Origin: Blautia sp. An81
GTDB taxonomy: Bacteria > Bacillota > Clostridia > Lachnospirales > Lachnospiraceae
Assembly: GCF_002161285.1 (NCBI RefSeq)
Contig: NZ_NFHH01000007.1
Location: forward strand, 109,252-173,251
Reading direction: 5' to 3'
Length of the DNA stretch: 64,000 bases
The position numbers and the translations under genes are program-made. Below, one piece after another: positions 23,730 to 31,375 of the stretch. The notes beneath the pieces are model-generated. The model searched no databases. It was not told where the DNA came from and saw only the letters and a program-made list of their open reading frames with translations. The first letter of the stretch is position 1, and the number at the start of each line of letters is the position of its first letter.

Positions 23730-24896
23730 ATGCCTATCGCCAATCAGGAAATGATACGTGATAATAACCGGCGTCTGGTCCTGGAATATATCGTAAATAA
23801 CCCTCCTGTTTCAAGAGCAGAGCTTTCCAAGCATCTGAAACTTACAAAAGCCACGATTTCTGCCATTGTCCAGGACCTGATCCAGCAGAATCTGATCCTG
23901 GAAATCGGCAGCGCAAAAACCTCTCTTGGGCGCAAGCCGATCCTCCTGGAGTTTAACCAGCAGTATGGAGGGTCTCTGGCTATAGATGTGCGTCCCAGAC
24001 AAATACTGGCTTTAATTTCTGATCTGAAGGGAGAAAACTGCCGGGTAAAGGAATATCCTTTCCATCCTGAGGACAGGCTTTTCCCACTCCTTACCGCCAT
24101 TATTGAAGAGCACTTAAAGGAACAGGAGGAGTCAAAGAGAAAAATCTTGGGGATTTCTGTGGGCATTTATGGGGTTGTACAGAATAACAGAATTATATTT
24201 ACCCCTTATTATCCATTGCCCGATCCGGAGCTGGGCAGCCTTCTGGAAGAAAGATTCCGTATTCCTGTAATCGTCGAAAATGAGGCCAATCTTTCTGTAC
24301 TTGGAGAATCCGCCTTCCACTATGGCTGTCGGAATATGATTCATATTAATGTCCATGATGGTATCGGAATGGGAATCCTCATCGATGGACATCTGTATAA
24401 AGGAAAGGACGGCTATGCAGGCGAATTTGGCCATACTATCTTGTTTCCCGATGGAAAACTCTGTCCCTGTGGGAATCGTGGCTGTTTTGAACTCTATGCC
24501 TCAGAAAAAGCCATATTGGAGGAATACGCCAGCCGGACAGGAAAAGAAACGGTTACCATAGATGAATTTCTTTCGGACTATAACCAGAAAGCTCCTGAAG
24601 CTTACAACATGATGGAGCTGTTTATAAAATATATGTCCATTGGGATCAACAACCTGATCAATACCTTTAATACGGACTTAATCGTGCTGAACAGTTCCTT
24701 TTCAAACTATATTCCTGACATCAATTCCAGGATCGTGGAGTATCTGGCAAAACACCAAAACAGAGACTGTAGGATCATCTCTTCCCGCCTCCAGGATATC
24801 TCTGGCTTAATGGGCGGAATACGGCTTAGCTGCGAGCATTTCCTGGATATCCGCCATCTGAAAATACGAACAAGCCCCTTTGATCTGGAACGCTGA
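23730..24896 (+). CDS. ROK-family transcriptional repressor (NagC/XylR type)
   Basis: A 388-residue regulator with an N-terminal winged helix-turn-helix (about 10-60, SRAELSKHLKLTKATISAIV) and a C-terminal sugar-kinase-like ROK domain with the zinc motif CPCGNRGCFE (Cys245, 247, 252). Members repress sugar operons and release DNA on binding a sugar or sugar phosphate. The ATG at 23730 follows AAAGGAG; the upstream in-frame ATG at 23661 lacks a site. It stands alone on the plus strand between minus-strand genes, so its target is probably elsewhere in the genome. No ligand can be assigned. Confidence 0.9.
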   Translation: MPIANQEMIRDNNRRLVLEYIVNNPPVSRAELSKHLKLTKATISAIVQDLIQQNLILEIGSAKTSLGRKPILLEFNQQYGGSLAIDVRPRQILALISDLKGENCRVKEYPFHPEDRLFPLLTAIIEEHLKEQEESKRKILGISVGIYGVVQNNRIIFTPYYPLPDPELGSLLEERFRIPVIVENEANLSVLGESAFHYGCRNMIHINVHDGIGMGILIDGHLYKGKDGYAGEFGHTILFPDGKLCPCGNRGCFELYASEKAILEEYASRTGKETVTIDEFLSDYNQKAPEAYNMMELFIKYMSIGINNLINTFNTDLIVLNSSFSNYIPDINSRIVEYLAKHQNRDCRIISSRLQDISGLMGGIRLSCEHFLDIRHLKIRTSPFDLER

Positions 24897-25129
24897 AACC
24901 TCCATTTTGCCATTCATAAATCTTTTTAATTTCGTTCATGAAAACTTCACAACTTACACATGATTTCAACATATTTAGCGGATATACTAAAACCATAAAA
25001 ATAATAAGAACAAATTATTTTTATATTTTCTTTTTCATATGTCGGCCCTGACGGGTCGGCTCTCCTTCCTTTAATATTTATAGAGAAAGCCATCGCAGCA
25101 AAAACTGCGGTGGCTTTTACGTTATCTGC
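24897..25129. other. Intergenic region between ROK regulator and ksgA
   Basis: 233 bp between convergent genes. It is A+T-rich with no ORF, and its only clear element is the hairpin at 25086-25117. Confidence 0.6.
25086..25118. terminator. Terminator between convergent ROK regulator and ksgA
   Basis: 13-bp stem aaagccatcgcag/ctgcggtggcttt (25086-25117). It pairs fully (with one U-G) as plus-strand RNA and has T-rich sequence on both sides, so it may serve either gene. Confidence 0.7.
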
Positions 25130-26008
25130 TTATTCATTTGTGATTTCCAGGAGACGGTTGGCTAAAGCAGCAAAGTTTTCCAGTGTCAGGGCCTCGCCTC
25201 TGACCCCGGCAGGAAAGCCGCAGTCAGACACTGCCTTCTCTATCTGCTCCTTTGTAAAATCCAGATCTCCGGCGTTCTTCAGTCCATTTACCAGAGTTTT
25301 TCTTCTCTGGTTAAAAGAAGCCCGGATGATCCTGAACATAAGGCTGGAATCTTTCACTTCTACCGGAGGCTTCTCATGTCTGGAAAGACGTATCACCGCA
25401 CTTCCGACTTTTGGCCTGGGCATAAAGCAATTCGGCGGTACATTGGCCACAATATAGGGGCTGGCATAGTACTGAACCGCCAGCGACAAGGCTCCATAGT
25501 CTTTGCTGCCCGGGCCTGTCTGCATCCTGTCTGCCACTTCTTTCTGTACCATAACCGTAATGGATTCTACAGGCACTTTTTCCTCAAACAACCCCATAAT
25601 GATCGGCGTTGTAATATAATATGGCAGATTCGCCACAACTTTTATAGGTTTCCCCTGGTTGTGCTCCTCTGCCAATTTTCTGATATCTACCTTCAATATA
25701 TCTTCATTCAGAATCGTTACATTCTTAAAGTCACTGAGGGTATCCTCCAGTATGGGGATCAGCGCCCTGTCAATCTCCACAGCAAAAACCTCTCTGGCTC
25801 TGGAAGCCAGGTACTGGGTCATGGTCCCGATTCCGGGACCAATCTCCAGAACAAAGTCTTCTTCTGTTATTTCTGCTGCATTTATGATCTTATCCAGGAC
25901 GTGGGTATCAATGAGGAAGTTCTGCCCATATTTTTTCTGAAAAACAAAGTCATACTTCTGAAGAACTTCTATGGTCTTCTTGGGATTTCCCAGATATGGG
26001 GCTGTCAT
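25130..26008 (-). CDS. rsmA: 16S rRNA dimethyladenosine transferase
   Basis: RsmA/KsgA dimethylates two adjacent adenosines in the 3'-terminal helix of 16S rRNA during 30S maturation. The 292-residue protein has the N-terminal KKYGQNFLID signature, the SAM-binding motif LEIGPGIGTMT (54-64), the acidic motif VEID and the catalytic motif NLPYY (127-131). The C-terminal FNQRRKTLVNGL region is present. It lies 14 bp after the TPR/AAA-like gene and is probably co-transcribed with it. Confidence 0.97.
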   Translation of the reverse strand: MTAPYLGNPKKTIEVLQKYDFVFQKKYGQNFLIDTHVLDKIINAAEITEEDFVLEIGPGIGTMTQYLASRAREVFAVEIDRALIPILEDTLSDFKNVTILNEDILKVDIRKLAEEHNQGKPIKVVANLPYYITTPIIMGLFEEKVPVESITVMVQKEVADRMQTGPGSKDYGALSLAVQYYASPYIVANVPPNCFMPRPKVGSAVIRLSRHEKPPVEVKDSSLMFRIIRASFNQRRKTLVNGLKNAGDLDFTKEQIEKAVSDCGFPAGVRGEALTLENFAALANRLLEITNE

Positions 26009-26022
26009 TCTATCTTCCTCCC

Positions 26023-28770
26023 TTAAATATCAAAGTCTTTCTCATAAATCATGATTCTTCCGCTTTCATCCAGATGACGCTTGCTTACTCTTCTTCCTGG
26101 ACGGCGTCCTTTCTTCGAAGCCTTTTTAATGGCCTCATCCATCATTTCTCTTACCATACCAATAGAAACCGGGTTCTCTTCATTCTGATTGTCTCCGATC
26201 AGTGTATAAAGAGCCAGAACTGCCATATCATCAATCTTATATCCCAGTTCCTTCGCATAAGTCTTGGCAAAGGACACGAGCTCATCATTGGTAAATACAG
26301 GAATAACAATGCGGGAATCAAATTTTTTCATGAATTCCGGATATTTTTCTTCCAGCTCCCGGATTCCCGGTTTCAGGTCTTCCAGGATAACCGTAAGGCG
26401 GTTTGTCTTAAATTCCATTGCCTTTGACATATTTTCCACAACTGCTTCTTCCAGAGCTCCCGCATGCTCCACTACCAGAAAGCCTCCTGACAGTTTATCC
26501 ACAACTGCTGCCGGGTCTTTTTTGTTCAGCTCATCTGCTTCCAGATATGCCACCTTGGCCCCCTGCATCTGTCTTTCCTTGCACAGAGCTTTTATCAGTC
26601 CCTCAGAAAGTTTTGTTTTTCCAGAACCTTCCCTGCCTGTAACAATGATGTTTCCTGCCTGGGAAGTCTTTGCGCAGGCGGACTCCTGAGCGATATCCAG
26701 AGCCTCATTGATCTGCTGGCTCATACCTGGTACCGGAGCAAAATATGTAAACAATCTTCTGTGCTCTTCTTCTGTAAGATGGTGGCGCATAAGGCCTTCT
26801 ACTGCAGTACTGAAAGCTGCCGGTTCCACTGTACGTACAGGCTGTGGCGTTTCCTCCAAAGCCTCTTCCCGGGCCTGCTCTTTTTCCGGAAGTACTGTCT
26901 CCTCAAGTTCCTGTTCCAGGGCTGCAGACAGATCGATTTCTCCCAAGGCCTCTTTTACCTCTTCTGAAGGAATCACTTTTGTGTCCTGAGGTACTTCTTC
27001 CCAGGCTTCTCCAGGCTCAGTTTCTGTTTCCTCTGGTACAACTGTCTCTTCTTCTGCTTCCATGGCAATGGTCTCTTCCGCTTCAGACTGAGATACTTCT
27101 TCTGCCTCTGTATCCACAGTTTCTTCTGCTTCAGGCTCGGACACTTCTTCTAACTCTGTATCAGCCTCTGTATCAGCGGTTTCTTCCATTTCAGACTCTG
27201 CAGACATTTCTTCCTCAAATGCCGCCTCTTCCACAGCTTCTACCACCGGCACTCCAAATTCTGTGTCAATAATCTCTTCTGTAACAATTTCTCTGGTATC
27301 TCCCAGAGCCTGCTTTGCATCCTGCTCTTTCTGTGCGTCTTTTTCAAACTCTTCGGCCTTTTCCATAAGAGCAGAAGCGATGGCATCTGCTACCATGGCA
27401 GCCTTAGCTGCAGCCGGAGCCGGCATTTCCTGTTCTTCATCTGTCTGAAGAATTTCTTCCGAGGCAGTCTCTTTCTCCCCGTCTTCCTCTACAGATTCTT
27501 CCGGCTCTTCAAACTCCTCAACAGTCTCCTCAGAAACTGCTTCTTCCTCTGCTTCTGCTTCAGAAGCTTCTACTTCTTCGCCTGCCTCTGCAGATTCCGT
27601 TTTTTCTGTCTCCTCTGCCACTGCCTGGGCAAGTTCGTTGGCTGTCTCAGCCAGCAGAGCTTCCAGATCCAGTTCTTTTTCCTTTAAGTCTGTCTTAAAG
27701 TCTTCTGGATTGATGTCTTCTTCCTTAATAGGCTGAGATTTTGGTGCCTGAACCTTTACAGCAGTTTTCATGGCACCTTCCACATGGAAAGGCTTAAACT
27801 CTGAAGAACTGCCAAAAATTTCCGGTTCCAGATCCTTTACTATATATTCTTTTTTCTCTGAAGGCTCCCTGGTAGCCGCAGTCTCCGAAGTCTCTTCTCC
27901 CTTAGCCGGCAGAACGTCCATAATCTCCTGGGCTGCTTTATCCTTCAATTCTCCGGTATCGGAAACCTGAGGCTGCGAACCCATCCCACTGTCCTGGCCG
28001 GCAGCACCGGCAGATTCTCCAGCCATAACGTTCTTGATGAGCTCTTCAATTTCTCCGTCGCTGCTTTCTGTCAAAGGTGTAGCAGCACTAACTACTTTTT
28101 CTGCCGCCTGAGATGCCGCTGCCACAGCCTTGGCTGCTGCAGCCGGTGAATATCCCTTCTGGAAACGATGGTCATACTTATCCTGCTGAATAGGTGTCAG
28201 AGGAGTATATTTCATTTTCAGCTCCATGGCCTTGGTCACATACTTGCCTTCACTGAACCACAGGATCAGGTCGTCACATTCCTCTATGCAGGCTTCCTTA
28301 TTTCCTGCCTTAGCATAAAGTCTGGCAAGCTCATAGGCCCATCTCTCTGTATACTCTCTGCTCTTATACTCCTGGAGAATCGATATCTGTTCTTCCAAAG
28401 GAGCCCTTTTTCCTCTGGCAAGTTTATATTTCAGGATATAACGACTGTTGTCGTTAGGAGAAATCTCTACAAACTGTTTGTAATAATCTGCCGCCTCATC
28501 AAAATTCCTCATTTTAACAGACAGCTCCACCAGCCGGTACAATACCGTTCTTCCAATAGGCGCTCTGTGATGAGCCATCAAAAGAAGTTTCCGGCTGTCT
28601 TCGTATCGTTTGTTCGCTTCATAAATTTCGCCCACCATACACAGTGTTCTGGCGCTCCTTACCCTGCGCCAGTCAATGGTGTCTACGATCTTAAGGGCGC
28701 CTCTGTAATCCTGCCGGTCTACCAGGTCATTTATTTCATCCAGTTTTGCCCTGTATTCATTCTTATCCAA
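26023..28770 (-). CDS. TPR protein with acidic linker and AAA-like ATPase domain
   Basis: A 915-residue cytoplasmic protein of unknown function. The N-terminal third holds TPR-like helical repeats (about 10-195). Next come an Ala-rich helix and a long low-complexity Glu-rich segment (about 360-640), with imperfect repeats of the type EAEETVDTEAEEVSQSEAEET. The C terminus is an AAA-like module with Walker A GREGSGKT (about 712-719). The strand where Walker B should lie reads GGFLVVEHAGAL, with Val in place of the usual Asp. The order resembles CbxX/CfxQ AAA proteins. The tail is basic (KKGRRPGRRVSKRH). I place the start at TTG 28768-28770 because AGAGGTGA sits 5-6 bp before it; the GTG at 28777 overlaps that site. 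Confidence 0.8.
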   Translation of the reverse strand: MDKNEYRAKLDEINDLVDRQDYRGALKIVDTIDWRRVRSARTLCMVGEIYEANKRYEDSRKLLLMAHHRAPIGRTVLYRLVELSVKMRNFDEAADYYKQFVEISPNDNSRYILKYKLARGKRAPLEEQISILQEYKSREYTERWAYELARLYAKAGNKEACIEECDDLILWFSEGKYVTKAMELKMKYTPLTPIQQDKYDHRFQKGYSPAAAAKAVAAASQAAEKVVSAATPLTESSDGEIEELIKNVMAGESAGAAGQDSGMGSQPQVSDTGELKDKAAQEIMDVLPAKGEETSETAATREPSEKKEYIVKDLEPEIFGSSSEFKPFHVEGAMKTAVKVQAPKSQPIKEEDINPEDFKTDLKEKELDLEALLAETANELAQAVAEETEKTESAEAGEEVEASEAEAEEEAVSEETVEEFEEPEESVEEDGEKETASEEILQTDEEQEMPAPAAAKAAMVADAIASALMEKAEEFEKDAQKEQDAKQALGDTREIVTEEIIDTEFGVPVVEAVEEAAFEEEMSAESEMEETADTEADTELEEVSEPEAEETVDTEAEEVSQSEAEETIAMEAEEETVVPEETETEPGEAWEEVPQDTKVIPSEEVKEALGEIDLSAALEQELEETVLPEKEQAREEALEETPQPVRTVEPAAFSTAVEGLMRHHLTEEEHRRLFTYFAPVPGMSQQINEALDIAQESACAKTSQAGNIIVTGREGSGKTKLSEGLIKALCKERQMQGAKVAYLEADELNKKDPAAVVDKLSGGFLVVEHAGALEEAVVENMSKAMEFKTNRLTVILEDLKPGIRELEEKYPEFMKKFDSRIVIPVFTNDELVSFAKTYAKELGYKIDDMAVLALYTLIGDNQNEENPVSIGMVREMMDEAIKKASKKGRRPGRRVSKRHLDESGRIMIYEKDFDI

Positions 28771-28845
28771 TTCGTTCACCTCTATACATTTTTATTTCCA
28801 TAATGTTGCTGAACCCTAAGGGTATAAGACTCCATAATTGATTTT

Positions 28846-28874
28846 AGTTTATCATAAGGTCTATGGTATGTCAA
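28846..28874 (-). promoter_or_regulatory. Promoter of the TPR/AAA-rsmA operon
   Basis: TTGACA (28869-28874), 17-bp spacer, TAAACT (28846-28851) on the minus strand, with a leader of about 70 nt. Confidence 0.8.
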
Positions 28875-28925
28875 AGTAAATGATTGGAAGACCCAAAAGA
28901 ATTTACTTTGATAATGTATTATAAC

Positions 28926-28976
28926 GAAAAAAAGTATTCCCGGAGCTGCTTTCGCAGCCCTTTTCGGGAATACTTC
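28926..28976 (-). terminator. queT terminator
   Basis: Minus-strand 11-bp stem (arms 28965-28975 and 28932-28942) with further inner pairing gctgc/gcagc, followed by seven T. Confidence 0.9.
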
Positions 28977-29000
28977 TAAAAATCTTCCTTTAAGTCCAGC

Positions 29001-29489
29001 CTATGCTCTGCTGAAAATTCTGGTCCTGTATCTGTTCAGAACAGTGATCAGACAGTTTCCAAGAACCCCACAGGAGACTACTTCTCCAATCCCTACTGTA
29101 AGCATCAGGAATGGTATGGGAAGAGCAACTCCATAGGCATAGCGGAGTACAAATGGCACAATAAGAACATTTGCCACAATAGGAGGCAATACCGCAAAGA
29201 ACCGGTTCGTGTTTCTCAGACAATAGGTTCCTGCTGCTCCCACAAGGGTCGCTATACTTCCAAAAATCACATCCGGCAGCATAGCTCCGCCGGTAATGTT
29301 ACCGATGAGACAGCCTACAAACAGTCCCGGAACTGCTGCCGGGGTAAAAATAGGCAGAACGGTAAGCATCTCGGCAATACGGATCTGTACCTCTCCAAAG
29401 CTGATAGGTGCAAAAACAAAAGTCAGCACCACATAAAGTGCAGCGATCATAGCCGCCTGGGTCAGAAAAGTTACTTTTTTGTCTCTCAT
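29001..29489 (-). CDS. queT: QueT-family queuosine precursor transporter
   Basis: A 162-residue integral membrane protein with five to six hydrophobic segments, matching the QueT family, the substrate-binding S component of an energy-coupling-factor importer for queuosine precursors (preQ0/preQ1 or queuine). Conserved segments include FAPISFGEVQIRIAEMLTVLP and GNITGGAMLPDVIFGSIATL. It is monocistronic, with its own promoter, a structured leader and a terminator. The ECF ATPases and T component would be encoded elsewhere. The leader resembles a preQ1-type riboswitch, consistent with control by the transported compound. Confidence 0.9.
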   Translation of the reverse strand: MRDKKVTFLTQAAMIAALYVVLTFVFAPISFGEVQIRIAEMLTVLPIFTPAAVPGLFVGCLIGNITGGAMLPDVIFGSIATLVGAAGTYCLRNTNRFFAVLPPIVANVLIVPFVLRYAYGVALPIPFLMLTVGIGEVVSCGVLGNCLITVLNRYRTRIFSRA

Positions 29490-29518
29490 ATTTAATTATC
29501 TCCTTTAGTTTTGTTTTA

Positions 29519-29590
29519 CGAGTGGAAGGTCTCGAACACTCGATTCATTTAACGCCGGGAATCGGCGGCAAGCCCTATAGACCTTGGTTT
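29519..29590 (-). ncRNA. Pseudoknot leader of queT, candidate preQ1-type riboswitch
   Basis: On the minus strand a hairpin with arms cgagtg/cactcg (29519-29524, 29537-29542) carries in its loop a 7-nt segment (29526-29532). That segment is exactly complementary to an upstream segment (29579-29585), which forms an H-type pseudoknot. A small hairpin cgccg/cggcg (29553-29567) lies between. The element sits between the promoter and the queT ribosome binding site. Assignment to a preQ1 class rests on this fold and the downstream gene, not on a covariance search. Confidence 0.6.
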
Positions 29591-29613
29591 TTATGAGCTT
29601 TGCAACGTGCGAT

Positions 29614-29642
29614 AGTATAGCATATTCCCAGCACAAAGGCAA
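29614..29642 (-). promoter_or_regulatory. queT promoter
   Basis: TTGCCT (29637-29642), 17-bp spacer, TATACT (29614-29619) on the minus strand. The transcript would start just before the pseudoknot element. Confidence 0.75.
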
Positions 29643-29708
29643 GATAAGCACCTCAAAAACACAAATTTTTCTTGTATCGCTAGTGCACTGCCAAATGCCA
29701 TAAGGTCC

Positions 29709-30764
29709 TTAAAGCCCCTCTATGATCCTTTTCATTGCCGGATAATCGGGAACCGGTACTACCCTGGTAATATCTTCTGCCAGCTCTTCCACTTCCTGGC
29801 CGCCGCCATTTTCCAGGGTCTCATAATTGTTAGTCCGAAATCCGTGTTTTTCCCAGGCCAAACGCTGCACGTCTTCATCAAGAAGAGCTGCAGCCCCATT
29901 TTTCCCCTGGTCATCCAGAGCAATGTACACATGAGTAGACCAGACTGTAGGGGTAGGATAGATCATCACGATATCCTCTTTCAGCTGTTCATAATCTTCA
30001 GGACTTTGGGCCGCAAATTCCAGGATCTGGCTTTCATAACCTGCTATCATAGGTTTTGCTCCTATTCCCATCTTCAGAAACTGGTCAAAAATATCTGAAG
30101 AAGAAGTTTCCATATACCCAAGCCTGGAATAAATCTCCTTTAGTTCTGGCAATACTGTCTCTACCGTCTGTTCATTTACTGTCTCTCCGCCGTTCAGCAC
30201 ACTGGCCAGAAGAGCGGCAAACATATTTCCGGAATTAGATTTCACCGGATCTGTTGTGTCTACAGAAATTCTGCCGTAAAGTTCTCCCAGACCGATATCC
30301 GCCCACTGGGTATCCTCCATGATCATCTGGACAAGTTTTTCCATATCCATATAAAAAACACCGTTTTCCTCTGTCACTGCTCCTTGTTCCTGAAAAGCAT
30401 CTTTAATACTCTGATGGGTATACAGGACAATGGGGGTATTGAAAATAATCTGATCCTGGACAGGATCTCCAATCTGGTCTTCATACAAAGCCAGGGCAGT
30501 CTGACTGGAAGGGAATAGATAGTCCATATCACTATGATCTGCCGTGATCATATCCAGGGATCCTGCTCTTGCATAGTCAAATTCCATATGGTACTTTTTC
30601 TGCAGAATCTCCTGCACTTCTTCATCCTCAAAAAGCCCTGTCTTTTCTCCACCCAAATAGCCCCGCAGAACCATAGTCCGGTTGTTCTGGCTGTAAAAAT
30701 AATAGCCTCCTCCGGCAAGAATAACCAGGACCAGAATCAGTATTCCCGCAATCTTCGATTTCAT
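29709..30764 (-). CDS. Membrane-anchored binding-protein-like protein
   Basis: A 351-residue protein with one N-terminal transmembrane helix (about 4-26) and a large extracellular domain resembling periplasmic binding proteins (for example MDYLFPSSQTALALYE and the C-terminal DEDVQRLAWEKHGFRTN). There is no lipobox. Its ATG overlaps the XpaC-like gene stop by 4 bp, and it is the last gene of a three-gene operon. Its fold resembles the binding domain of the first gene's product, so the two may share a ligand or form a complex. Function is unknown. Confidence 0.7.
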   Translation of the reverse strand: MKSKIAGILILVLVILAGGGYYFYSQNNRTMVLRGYLGGEKTGLFEDEEVQEILQKKYHMEFDYARAGSLDMITADHSDMDYLFPSSQTALALYEDQIGDPVQDQIIFNTPIVLYTHQSIKDAFQEQGAVTEENGVFYMDMEKLVQMIMEDTQWADIGLGELYGRISVDTTDPVKSNSGNMFAALLASVLNGGETVNEQTVETVLPELKEIYSRLGYMETSSSDIFDQFLKMGIGAKPMIAGYESQILEFAAQSPEDYEQLKEDIVMIYPTPTVWSTHVYIALDDQGKNGAAALLDEDVQRLAWEKHGFRTNNYETLENGGGQEVEELAEDITRVVPVPDYPAMKRIIEGL

Positions 30765-31375
30765 AAAGGTCCCTCCATCTTCATCATATTCTCGATCATC
30801 TGGATTTCTACATCCATATCCATCAGTTCGTTCCTCATCAACCTCTGAAACTGTTGTTCAAATGCCTGATTCAGCATGAACATGGCCTTTTTGGTATCCT
30901 CTTTCAGACTTCTTGCTTCCGGGGTTTCCAGGCCCGAGTTCTGAAGCTCCACATATTTTTTCAAAAGGGAGGAGGCTGTATCCTGATAGTAATCTATAAA
31001 TCTTCCCGCCCCAGAGATTTTATCCGGATTTTTTTCCAGATAGGCCAATATATTGGAAGAGGTCTTATAAAGTCTTTCTGAATTTTCCCGCAGCCCCTGA
31101 TCCTGGATCTTTTCCACAGACTGGCGGATACTTTCAAAGTCTTCTCTGGCTTCCTCAAGCCTTTTCTCCAGATAGGCGCCGTCCGGTCTCATGTCCAGAG
31201 GGAGCTTGCCCGGAATCTCTCTTGGCTTTGTTATAAGCAATAACCCTGCAAAAAGCCCTGCTGCCAGAAACACCGACACAAAGAAATTCCAGCCCATCCC
31301 AAGGAACACTCCCAGGAACAACGCACCTGCTGTCAGCCCGCAGAGAATACTACGCACAGTTTCCTTTCTCATCAT
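30761..31375 (-). CDS. XpaC-like membrane protein
   Basis: A 204-residue protein resembling the XpaC family (named 5-bromo-4-chloroindolyl phosphate hydrolysis proteins). It has two N-terminal transmembrane segments (about 9-48), then a long helical, probably coiled-coil domain (YLEKRLEEAREDFESIRQSVEKI...). XpaC genes often neighbour telA, linked to toxic anion resistance; no telA is visible here. It overlaps both neighbours (TGATG with the gene before, ATGA with the gene after), indicating tight translational coupling. Biochemical role is unknown. Confidence 0.75.
   Translation of the reverse strand: MMRKETVRSILCGLTAGALFLGVFLGMGWNFFVSVFLAAGLFAGLLLITKPREIPGKLPLDMRPDGAYLEKRLEEAREDFESIRQSVEKIQDQGLRENSERLYKTSSNILAYLEKNPDKISGAGRFIDYYQDTASSLLKKYVELQNSGLETPEARSLKEDTKKAMFMLNQAFEQQFQRLMRNELMDMDVEIQMIENMMKMEGPL

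Noticed and set aside
25040..25065. G+C-rich patch tcggccctgacgggtcggct after the ROK gene
   Set aside because: The arms do not pair well enough for a terminator; the hairpin at 25086-25117 is a better candidate.
26900..27640. Dense short repeats (cttctgc/ttcttc motifs) that could suggest a repeat array
   Set aside because: They encode the Glu-rich linker of the TPR/AAA-like protein. Units vary in length and there are no spacers, so this is not CRISPR or an intergenic repeat.
29519..29545. GTTCGAGACC on the minus strand looks like a tRNA T-arm
   Set aside because: No acceptor stem, D-arm, anticodon arm or CCA can be built around it; the segment is better explained by the queT pseudoknot.
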